A DNA stretch of 64,000 nucleotides from Pseudomonadales bacterium (GTDB lineage: Bacteria; Pseudomonadota; Gammaproteobacteria; Pseudomonadales; Azotimanducaceae): assembly GCA_028281005.1 (NCBI GenBank), contig JANQKS010000132.1, positions 62,001 through 126,000 on the forward strand, read 5' to 3'. Numbering within the stretch: the stretch's first letter is position 1; each line of letters starts with the position of its first letter. The notes beneath the pieces were generated by a model. The model saw only the letters and a program-made list of their open reading frames with translations, was not told the origin of the DNA and did not search any database. Made by a program: the position numbers and the translations under genes. Positions 10,275 to 17,050 of this stretch are shown piece by piece.

Positions 10275-10332
10275 GCCCGGCATAGAGAAGTCCGGCATAA
10301 AGAAGCCCGGCGTAAAAAAGTTCGGTCTAAAG
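10273..10332 (+). repeat. 15-bp tandem repeat, four copies, between fabD and fabG
   Basis: Four head-to-tail 15-bp units: AAGCCCGGCATAGAG, AAGTCCGGCATAAAG, AAGCCCGGCGTAAAA and AAGTTCGGTCTAAAG. The first begins inside the fabD stop codon (TAA, 10272-10274), and the array ends 14 bp before the fabG ATG, just ahead of the AGAGAA purine tract. The units have diverged by substitution only, keeping length 15, so the array is not brand new. Function unknown. Confidence 0.9.
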
Positions 10333-10346
10333 AGAGAACAAACAGC

Positions 10347-11081
10347 ATGGCAGACTCAAAAAAAACCGCACTAGTGACGGGTGCCAGCCGCGGAATTGGT
10401 GCCGCCATCGCCCAACGTTTGGCGGCAGACGGGTTTCATGTGGTTGGCACCGCCACTTCAGCAGCAGTGGCTGCACAAATCAGCGATGCACTGGGTGACA
10501 GCGGCAGTGGCGCCGTATTGGTATTGCAGGACGCAGACTCGGTGCAGTCTCTGTTGCAACACGTGTCTGAGCAGACTGAAGCGCCGCAGGTGCTGATCAA
10601 CAACGCGGGCATAACTCGCGATAACCTGCTGTTGCGCATGAGCGAAGAAGAATGGACAGAAGTGGTTGATACCAACTTACACGGGCTGTTTCGCGTCACG
10701 AAGGCGGTTTTGCGTGGCATGCTTAAGGCGCGATGGGGTCGGATCGTTAACGTCGGTTCAGTGGTTGCGCGTATGGGTAATCCCGGACAAAGCAACTACG
10801 TAGCTTCCAAGGCCGCCATCGAAGGCTTTACCCGCTCGTTAGCAATGGAGGTCGCAAGCCGTAACATAACTGTTAACACAATTGCGCCTGGCTTTATCGG
10901 CACCGATATGACCGCCGAGTTGACCGAAGAGCAGCAGGCACTCATGTTGGAGCGTATCCCCCTAGGGCGCATGGGTGACCCGGAGGATGTGGCCGCCGCC
11001 GTTGCTTATCTTGTTAGCGACGAAGCGGGTTATGTTACAGCGCAAACGTTACATGTTAACGGCGGTATGTACGCCGCTTGA
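10347..11081 (+). CDS. fabG: 3-oxoacyl-ACP reductase
   Basis: FabG is the NADPH-dependent reductase of the elongation cycle, reducing beta-ketoacyl-ACP. This 244-residue short-chain dehydrogenase has TGASRGIG at 11-18, the NNAG motif, the catalytic serine in NVGSVV, and YVASK as the Tyr-Lys pair. It ends IAPGFIGTDMT and HVNGGMYAA as FabG does. It sits between fabD and acpP, which separates it from the many paralogous SDRs. Confidence 0.96.
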   Translation: MADSKKTALVTGASRGIGAAIAQRLAADGFHVVGTATSAAVAAQISDALGDSGSGAVLVLQDADSVQSLLQHVSEQTEAPQVLINNAGITRDNLLLRMSEEEWTEVVDTNLHGLFRVTKAVLRGMLKARWGRIVNVGSVVARMGNPGQSNYVASKAAIEGFTRSLAMEVASRNITVNTIAPGFIGTDMTAELTEEQQALMLERIPLGRMGDPEDVAAAVAYLVSDEAGYVTAQTLHVNGGMYAA

Positions 11082-11099
11082 GAACCGCAGGATGTGCGC

Positions 11100-11128
11100 T
11101 TGCGTTGCAGAAATCGCCTCTATAGAAT
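11100..11128 (+). promoter_or_regulatory. Probable acpP promoter
   Basis: A sigma70-like pair lies in the fabG-acpP gap: TTGCGT (11100-11105) and TAGAAT (11123-11128) with a 17-bp spacer. An overlapping TATAGA is also present. In E. coli acpP has its own strong promoter, because ACP is needed in great excess over the enzymes. Assigned by pattern and context only. Confidence 0.5.
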
Positions 11129-11174
11129 GCGCACGCCCTGCACCCAGGAACCTTTTGAGGGAGACCCCTTTAGC

Positions 11175-11408
11175 ATGAGCAGTGTTGAAGAACGCGTAAC
11201 AAAACTGATTTGTGAACAGCTTGGTGTGAAAGAAGACGAAGTCAAAGGCGACGCTTCTTTCGTAGAAGACCTCGGTGCTGACTCACTAGATACCGTAGAA
11301 CTTGTCATGGCGCTCGAAGAGGAATTCGAGACCGAGATTCCCGACGAAGAAGCCGAGAAGATCTCGACGGTCAAAGACGCCATCGACTACATCCTGGCCC
11401 ACCAGTAA
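11175..11408 (+). CDS. acpP: Acyl carrier protein
   Basis: AcpP carries growing acyl chains on a phosphopantetheine arm. The 77-residue acidic protein has the attachment serine at position 37 in GADSLDTVE. The ATG at 11175 is the real start; the reading frame stays open upstream, but those codons lie in the leader. GAGGGAG at 11157-11163 provides the ribosome binding site. It stands between fabG and fabF in the standard order. Confidence 0.98.
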   Translation: MSSVEERVTKLICEQLGVKEDEVKGDASFVEDLGADSLDTVELVMALEEEFETEIPDEEAEKISTVKDAIDYILAHQ

Positions 11409-11414
11409 GCCTCA

Positions 11415-11431
11415 CTGCGCGTTTCGCGCAG
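11415..11431 (+). other. Stem-loop after acpP
   Basis: A perfect hairpin (CTGCGCG, loop TTT, CGCGCAG) begins 7 bp after the acpP stop codon. No T-run follows, so it is not a standard intrinsic terminator. It could protect the 3' end of the abundant acpP mRNA or reduce read-through into fabF; this is inference. Confidence 0.5.
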
Positions 11432-11517
11432 GTGCGCTCATATCCCTCGTTGCTTCTCATGCGGCATTAGCTGATAGTGTCCGCGCGAGATGGATACGAA
11501 CCTGTGAGTAGACATTC

Positions 11518-12753
11518 ATGAGCAGACGAAGAGTTGTCGTGACCGGCATGGGGATGCTGTCGCCCATCGGTAACACCGTTGAAACATCCTGGCAGGCAGC
11601 CGTAGCCGGCGTGAGCGGCGTAGGCGTCAACCCTTACTTCGACACCGAAGACTACGGTGTGAAGATTTGCGCGGCCGTGAAAGATTTTGATGTCACTGAC
11701 TACATCGACGCGAAAGAAGCGCGCCGCTTGGATGGATTTATCCAGTTCGGCATGGCTGCAGGTATTCAGGCCATAGAAGACGCCGGATTAACTGCACATC
11801 CGGATGATGCGGACCGCATAGGTGTTGCGGTTGGCTCAGGGATAGGCGGGATCAACACTATCACGGACACGCACAGTACGCTGGTGAACAAAGGTCCACG
11901 GCGGGTATCCCCGTTTTTCATCCCGGGCTCGGTGATCAACATGATATCCGGCAATCTGTCGATTCGTTACGGCTATAAAGGGCCCAATATCGCCATCGTC
12001 ACCGCCTGTACCACGGGTACCCACAACATCGGTTTTGGCGCACGTATGATTCAACATGGCGAGGCTGACGTGATGATCGTGGGCGGCTCGGAGCACGCCA
12101 CCTCACCCATCTGCGTGGCGGGTTTCCATTCCATGAAAGCATTGTCGACCCGCAACGACGAACCAGAACTTGCCTCGCGGCCGTGGGATGAAGGCCGCGA
12201 TGGTTTTGTGCTGGGAGACGGCGCAGGTGTCCTCGTGTTGGAGGAATACGAACGCGCGAAGGCCAGGGGCGCCAAAATATATGGTGAATTTCTCGGTTTT
12301 GGTATGAGTGGCGACGCTTTCCATATCACCGGTCCAGCGGAGAATGGTGAAGGCGGCGCGGCGGCCATGCAAAATGCTTTGAACGACGCCGCCCTAAATG
12401 CCGAAGACGTGGGTTATCTAAACGCGCATGGCACCTCAACACCGTTAGGCGACGTGGCCGAAACCAAGGGTGTTAAATCTGTCTTTGGTGATGACACCAA
12501 GATTGCGGTGAGTTCCACCAAGTCGATGATTGGCCATTTGCTGGGTGCCGCTGGCTCGGTAGAGGCTATTTTCACGATCAAAGCGCTGGAACAACAGGTG
12601 TTGCCGCCCACCATCAATCTCCATGACCCAAGCCCGGAGTGTGATCTGGATTACGTACCCAACGAGGCGCGGCAGACCACGCTCAAAGCCGCGGCCAGCA
12701 ATTCGTTTGGCTTTGGCGGTACCAACGGAACGCTAATTTTCGGCACTGTATAA
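11518..12753 (+). CDS. fabF: 3-oxoacyl-ACP synthase II
   Basis: FabF condenses malonyl-ACP with acyl-ACP in chain elongation. The 411-residue protein has the nucleophile Cys164 in VTACTTGTHN and the two histidines in NAHGTSTPLGD (about 303) and KSMIGHLLGAAG (about 340). The ATG at 11518 is preceded by only a weak purine stretch. The gap from acpP is 109 bp and includes a stem-loop. mltG follows after 3 bp; pabC, often located between them, is absent. Confidence 0.97.
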   Translation: MSRRRVVVTGMGMLSPIGNTVETSWQAAVAGVSGVGVNPYFDTEDYGVKICAAVKDFDVTDYIDAKEARRLDGFIQFGMAAGIQAIEDAGLTAHPDDADRIGVAVGSGIGGINTITDTHSTLVNKGPRRVSPFFIPGSVINMISGNLSIRYGYKGPNIAIVTACTTGTHNIGFGARMIQHGEADVMIVGGSEHATSPICVAGFHSMKALSTRNDEPELASRPWDEGRDGFVLGDGAGVLVLEEYERAKARGAKIYGEFLGFGMSGDAFHITGPAENGEGGAAAMQNALNDAALNAEDVGYLNAHGTSTPLGDVAETKGVKSVFGDDTKIAVSSTKSMIGHLLGAAGSVEAIFTIKALEQQVLPPTINLHDPSPECDLDYVPNEARQTTLKAAASNSFGFGGTNGTLIFGTV

Positions 12754-12756
12754 GTC

Positions 12757-13782
12757 GTGGGCGGATGGTTCCGCAAAATCCTGCCCGCCGCCCTCGTTGT
12801 GGTGGTGCTCGGCTTGGCAATGCTCGCGGGTGGCTATTGGCACCTCACGCGCTGGGCGGATCAGCCCATGGCCGCCAATCAGACCGCTTCACACACGGCA
12901 GTATTTGCCACGGGGGATACGCTTGTTTCGCTCGCTACGGAATTGCAACGCCACGGCTTTTTAGAAGGGACACAGCGTCTGTTGTTGCTCGGCCGCCTGA
13001 GCGGCCTGGATACACAGCTGCAGGCGGGTGAGTATGACATCGATGGGCAACTGACGCCGCGGGAGTTGTTAACAAAGCTCAGCCGCGGTGATGTGGTGAC
13101 ATACGAGTTTCGCATCGAAGAGGGCGGCACGGTGGCGCAAATGCTGAAGCGCCTAGCCCAACATGAAGCCCTGACACACGTCCTGCAAGCCCGCGACGCT
13201 GTCTCGTTACACAAAGAACTTGGCCTCGCCTCGGCATTTGCCGAGGGTATGTTTTTCCCGGACACCTATCAGTATCGTCGCGGCGATACTGATCGAGCGT
13301 TGTTGTGGCGCGCACACGAGGCAATGTTGCAGCTGCTTGAGCAAACTTGGCAAGGTCGTGGCACAGACCTTTACATCCATAGCATGGATGAGATGGTCAT
13401 ACTGGCATCCATCATCGAAAAGGAATCAGGTTTGGCCGCGGATCAAGGTATTATCAGTCAGGTGTTTCACAACCGCCTGGCGAAACGCATGTTGCTGCAA
13501 ACAGACCCGACGGTCATTTATGCGCTGGGGGAGACATTCGACGGCAACTTGACCCGCGCTAGCTTGAGAGTTGACTCTCCGTTTAACACCTATCGCTATC
13601 GCGGCCTGCCACCGACTCCTATCGCTGCACCATCGGCGGCGGCGTTGCAGGCAGCGGTACATCCCACCCCCGGGGACTACTACTACTTTGTGGCTCGAGG
13701 TGATGGCAGCAGCCAGTTTTCACGTACGCTTGCAGAGCACAACCGGGCTGTGCGCAAGTACCAGCTTGGACAGGACGGTTGA
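12757..13782 (+). CDS. mltG: Endolytic murein transglycosylase
   Basis: MltG (YceG) cleaves nascent glycan strands at the inner membrane and is thought to end glycan polymerisation. The 341-residue protein has one N-terminal membrane segment (about 9-29), then the YceG-like domain. The catalytic glutamate is Glu221 in ASIIEKESG, followed by VFHNRL and TDPTVIYALG. The start is GTG, 3 bp after fabF, indicating tight coupling. Confidence 0.95.
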   Translation: MGGWFRKILPAALVVVVLGLAMLAGGYWHLTRWADQPMAANQTASHTAVFATGDTLVSLATELQRHGFLEGTQRLLLLGRLSGLDTQLQAGEYDIDGQLTPRELLTKLSRGDVVTYEFRIEEGGTVAQMLKRLAQHEALTHVLQARDAVSLHKELGLASAFAEGMFFPDTYQYRRGDTDRALLWRAHEAMLQLLEQTWQGRGTDLYIHSMDEMVILASIIEKESGLAADQGIISQVFHNRLAKRMLLQTDPTVIYALGETFDGNLTRASLRVDSPFNTYRYRGLPPTPIAAPSAAALQAAVHPTPGDYYYFVARGDGSSQFSRTLAEHNRAVRKYQLGQDG

Positions 13783-13794
13783 TACCGAGGCGGT

Positions 13795-14427
13795 ATGGCG
13801 ACGAAGGGCAAATTCATCACGTTGGAAGGTTCGGAAGGTGCCGGCAAGTCGACCAATCTGGATACGTTGTGCGAATTGCTGCGGGCACATGACATCGATT
13901 TCTATCGCACACGTGAACCCGGCGGAACGCCCATGGCCGAAGCTTTGCGCACCGTAATGTTGGACGCCTGGGACGAACAAGTCGACGGCATGACTGAACT
14001 GCTGTTGGTCTTTGCCGCACGTAACCAGCATCTGAACAACGAGATAAAACCGCGTCTGGCGCGCGGCCAATGGGTGGTGTGTGATCGTTTCACTGACGCC
14101 ACTTACGCCTACCAAGGTGTGGCGCGAGGGATACCTACGGATTACGTGGAACAGCTCGAGCGGTGGGTGCAGGGTGATTTGCGACCCGATTTGACGCTCT
14201 ATTTGGACCTGGATCCCGCCATCGGCAAACAACGCATCGCAGATCGCTCACAAGACCGCTTGGAACAAGAGCAATTGGCTTTTTTTCAGGCGGTGCGCGA
14301 TGGATACTTGCAACGCGCACAACGAGAACCGCGTATCTGTACCATCGACGCGGCACAACCGTTAGCCGACGTGCAAGCGGCTCTGAGTGCGGAGGTGTAC
14401 AAATTCCTGGCGGCGCAAACGGCATGA
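13795..14427 (+). CDS. tmk: Thymidylate kinase
   Basis: Tmk phosphorylates dTMP to dTDP for DNA synthesis. The 210-residue protein has the P-loop EGSEGAGKST at 11-20, the DR(Y/F) segment CDRFTDAT and the TREPGGTP motif. The stop overlaps the holB start by 4 bp (ATGA). The mltG-tmk-holB order is conserved. Confidence 0.97.
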   Translation: MATKGKFITLEGSEGAGKSTNLDTLCELLRAHDIDFYRTREPGGTPMAEALRTVMLDAWDEQVDGMTELLLVFAARNQHLNNEIKPRLARGQWVVCDRFTDATYAYQGVARGIPTDYVEQLERWVQGDLRPDLTLYLDLDPAIGKQRIADRSQDRLEQEQLAFFQAVRDGYLQRAQREPRICTIDAAQPLADVQAALSAEVYKFLAAQTA

Positions 14428-15302
14428 ACGCTGTCCTACCCTGGCACAGCGCTACCGTGGAGCGAGTGCTGCAATTAGCGGCGGCTGACAAGCTACCGAA
14501 CGCACTGGCGCTGACTTGCGCGCCGGGTTGGGGGCACGAACAATTACTCAGCAGCGTTGCATTACAATTGTTGGGGCTGGATTACAATCGCCCTGTCACG
14601 GAAATTGCTCACGCGGACTTTCGCTGGATTGAACCTGAAGGGGCGGTGCTCAAAATAGACCAGGTGCGTCGTATTAATGACTTTGCCGCGCAAACCTCCC
14701 AGGTGGGTGGGCGCAAAATTGCGGCCATTGTGGATGCCCACTTGTTTAATACAAACGCAGCCAATGCATTGCTAAAAACGCTAGAAGAGCCGCCACCCAA
14801 TACGCACTTGTTACTGGCGACCCCCTACTGGGGAAAGCTGTTACCCACCATCCGCAGTCGTTGCCAACGTATACAAGCGGCACCAGATCACGCTGCCGCC
14901 CGCGCCTGGTTGACGGCACAAGGGGTTGATTTGAGTGATGCGGAGTTTGCGGAATATGGTTACGCTCCGCTGACCGCGCGAGACGCTCATCAGGTGGAAC
15001 AGGTTGATATGACCGCTTGGCTGTGTGGCTTACCGGCATCGTCGCTGGAAGATGCAACGGCGCAGGTGTTAGACATGGATGTGGTCAACTGGCTGGCGCG
15101 ATGGTATCGGCGCATCTTGCTGCACTTGCAGGGTGTGCAAATCCCGCAGTGTGTTAGCGCAGCAAAAAGTTTGCTGATTTTTGCTGATCAACTGCTGGAT
15201 ATTCGCCGCCAGATAGAATCGTCGAATGCGGCTAACAGCCGCTTGCTGGTAGAGCAGCTCATCGTGCGCTGGGTACAAATGCAGCGCAAGCAGTCTAAAT
15301 AA
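14424..15302 (+). CDS. holB: DNA polymerase III delta' subunit, short form
   Basis: The delta' subunit is part of the clamp loader of the replicative polymerase. At 292 residues it is shorter than E. coli HolB (334). The SRC motif, whose arginine acts on the neighbouring ATPase subunit, is present at 145-147. The usual cysteine-rich zinc module after the P-loop region is missing: only LLGLDYNRPVTEIAHAD stands there, with no CxxC pairs. The P-loop itself is degenerate (APGWGHEQ), which is usual for delta'. Order and similarity support the call. Confidence 0.92.
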   Translation: MNAVLPWHSATVERVLQLAAADKLPNALALTCAPGWGHEQLLSSVALQLLGLDYNRPVTEIAHADFRWIEPEGAVLKIDQVRRINDFAAQTSQVGGRKIAAIVDAHLFNTNAANALLKTLEEPPPNTHLLLATPYWGKLLPTIRSRCQRIQAAPDHAAARAWLTAQGVDLSDAEFAEYGYAPLTARDAHQVEQVDMTAWLCGLPASSLEDATAQVLDMDVVNWLARWYRRILLHLQGVQIPQCVSAAKSLLIFADQLLDIRRQIESSNAANSRLLVEQLIVRWVQMQRKQSK

Positions 15303-15323
15303 GCCCTAAATAGACCCTAAATC
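15291..15323 (+). repeat. Short tandem repeat, 11 bp x 3, at the end of holB
   Basis: Three 11-bp units, CAGTCTAAATA, AGCCCTAAATA and GACCCTAAATC, start inside the last codons of holB and include its stop codon (15300-15302). It resembles the tonB case, where a tandem duplication also spans the stop codon. Confidence 0.65.
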
Positions 15324-15448
15324 GGATAGACTGAGGCTTGGTGCAGCGCACAGGCGATAAACTGTGCGCTGGTTCATATTTCCACCATTGACAGCAAAGC
15401 CAGGGGTGCGGAGTATGAGCGGTGCAAGAAAAAGGACGTTAAGCACCC

Positions 15449-15802
15449 ATGTCAGCAGCTAAACGAGGCGTTAGGAACGGGATCTTGTCTTTGGCCATCA
15501 AAGACAAAGCCGTGCTGTACGCAGCTTATATGCCGTTTGTGCAAAATGGTGGTTTGTTTATCCCCACCAAAAAAGACTATGAACTGGGTGATGAAGTATT
15601 CATGTTGCTCAATCTCATGGACGAAGCAGAGAAGATCCCGGTCGCTGGCAAAGTGGTGTGGATGACACCGAAAGGTGCACAGGGTAACCGTGCTGCCGGT
15701 ATAGGGGTGCAGTTTAACGATCAAGACGATATGGCACGCAGCAAGATAGAAACCTATCTCGCCGGTGCGCTGCAATCGGACCGCCATACCCACACCATGT
15801 AA
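15449..15802 (+). CDS. pilZ: Type IV pilus assembly protein PilZ
   Basis: This 117-residue single-domain protein matches the PilZ of type IV pilus biogenesis, encoded downstream of holB in Pseudomonas and relatives. Like that protein it lacks the RxxxR c-di-GMP-binding motif near the N-terminus; visible are the beta-barrel segments NGGLFIPTKKDYELGDEV and GIGVQFND. It is thought to act with pilus assembly ATPases in the cytoplasm. tatD follows after 5 bp. Confidence 0.9.
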   Translation: MSAAKRGVRNGILSLAIKDKAVLYAAYMPFVQNGGLFIPTKKDYELGDEVFMLLNLMDEAEKIPVAGKVVWMTPKGAQGNRAAGIGVQFNDQDDMARSKIETYLAGALQSDRHTHTM

Positions 15803-15807
15803 TCGGC

Positions 15808-16557
15808 GTGTTTGTCGATTCCCACTGCCATCTTAACTATTTACAGGAACCGCTTGCGGCATTAACGCGCGCGCGTAACCGCGGCGTGCACGAAACCCTC
15901 TGTATTGGCGTGGAACAAGCCAGTATCGAAGCGGTGCTAGACATCGCTCACCAACAGCAGGGTGTGTGGGCCAGTGTCGGCGAACACCCGGGTTCCTGCA
16001 GCGGAGATGCTGCTTGGGTGGCCGATTACCTCGATCGTCCGAAGGTGGTGGCTGTAGGTGAGATGGGGCTTGATTACCATTACGAAGAAGACCCTGAGCA
16101 ACGCAGGCGGCAGCAGCACACCTTCACCCAACAATTGGCGCTGGCCGCTGCTGCCCAGTTACCGGTTATTGTGCATACCCGCGCCGCGGAAGCGGATACC
16201 TTGGCGATTCTCGAAGCGCAGCCTGAGGTGGTGGGTGTGCTGCACTGTTTCACGGAATCTTGGGCCATGGCGGAAGCGGCGTTACAAATGGATTATTACA
16301 TTTCGATCTCCGGCATCGTGACTTTCCGGAACGCACACAACGTGCGCGAGGTGGCGAAACAGGTGCCCGAAGATCGCTTACTGATTGAAACCGACGCCCC
16401 TTGGTTGGCGCCTGTACCGCATCGGGGGAAAAACAACGAACCCGCCTTTGTGGCCGATACCGCGGCCTATTTAGCGCAGCTGCGCGGCGTTTCCATCGAG
16501 TCTTTGGCCGCCACCACGCGCGAAAACTTCTTTCGGCTGTTTGCGCGCGCCGCCTGA
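15808..16557 (+). CDS. ycfH: TatD-family metal-dependent hydrolase (YcfH type)
   Basis: TatD-like enzymes are metal-dependent nucleases/hydrolases with a TIM-barrel fold. The 249-residue protein shows the metal ligands in order: DSHCHLN (4-10), GEMGLDYH, VIVHTR, LHCFTE and IETDAPW. The start is GTG, 5 bp after pilZ. It is the last gene of the mltG-tmk-holB-pilZ-tatD block, and its 3' end faces the acetyltransferase gene. Confidence 0.93.
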   Translation: MFVDSHCHLNYLQEPLAALTRARNRGVHETLCIGVEQASIEAVLDIAHQQQGVWASVGEHPGSCSGDAAWVADYLDRPKVVAVGEMGLDYHYEEDPEQRRRQQHTFTQQLALAAAAQLPVIVHTRAAEADTLAILEAQPEVVGVLHCFTESWAMAEAALQMDYYISISGIVTFRNAHNVREVAKQVPEDRLLIETDAPWLAPVPHRGKNNEPAFVADTAAYLAQLRGVSIESLAATTRENFFRLFARAA

Positions 16558-16561
16558 GGCG

Positions 16562-17026
16562 CTAATCCGGCGCTAACGCCTCCTCAAACAAGCGGTAGTG
16601 TGTCTGGGTCATACCGATGTGCTGGTAGGTTTGTTGCGCGATGTGGTTTTCGCGCTCCACATACAAGCGCAGGCCGCATACCTGAGGATCTTGTTTGGCC
16701 ATGGCCCGCACCGCCTCGTGCATGGCACGGTAAACGCCGAGCCGGCGAAACGCTTGTGGTACATACACACTTTGGATCCACCAAAATCGGCCGTTGCGCC
16801 AATCACTCCATTCGAAAGTGATCATTAACGTTCCCGCGGCGTGTCCCTCGTGCTCGGCGATGAGATACAAACCTTCGTTGGCGTGTTGCATCAGGTACTT
16901 AATGCCTTTGCGCAGCGTCGGCGGATGCAGGCCGACATCTTCGGTTTCCCGGGCCATACTCTGGTTACTGTCGAGGATAAAATCGATGTCCTCGGGTCCG
17001 GCTTTACGTACGCTGATGTCGCCCAT
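16562..17026 (-). CDS. GNAT-family N-acetyltransferase
   Basis: This 154-residue protein has the GNAT fold: IRKAxxED-type start (VRKAGPEDIDFI), beta-4 VQSVYVPQ-like segment (IQSVYVPQAF), the acetyl-CoA-binding loop RRLGVYRAM, and the C-terminal YVERENHIAQQTY helix with YQHIGM. The substrate is unknown. It converges on tatD with 4 bp between the stops and lies 24 bp upstream of the S9 peptidase stop; no clear partner gene is visible. Confidence 0.85.
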   Translation of the reverse strand: MGDISVRKAGPEDIDFILDSNQSMARETEDVGLHPPTLRKGIKYLMQHANEGLYLIAEHEGHAAGTLMITFEWSDWRNGRFWWIQSVYVPQAFRRLGVYRAMHEAVRAMAKQDPQVCGLRLYVERENHIAQQTYQHIGMTQTHYRLFEEALAPD

Positions 17027-17050
17027 GGGTATTCCTGAAGGTGAGTAAAC

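Noticed and set aside
16556-16582. Terminator between tatD and the acetyltransferase gene
   Set aside because: GAGGCG and CGCCTC can pair with a 15-nt loop, but there is no T-run on either side.
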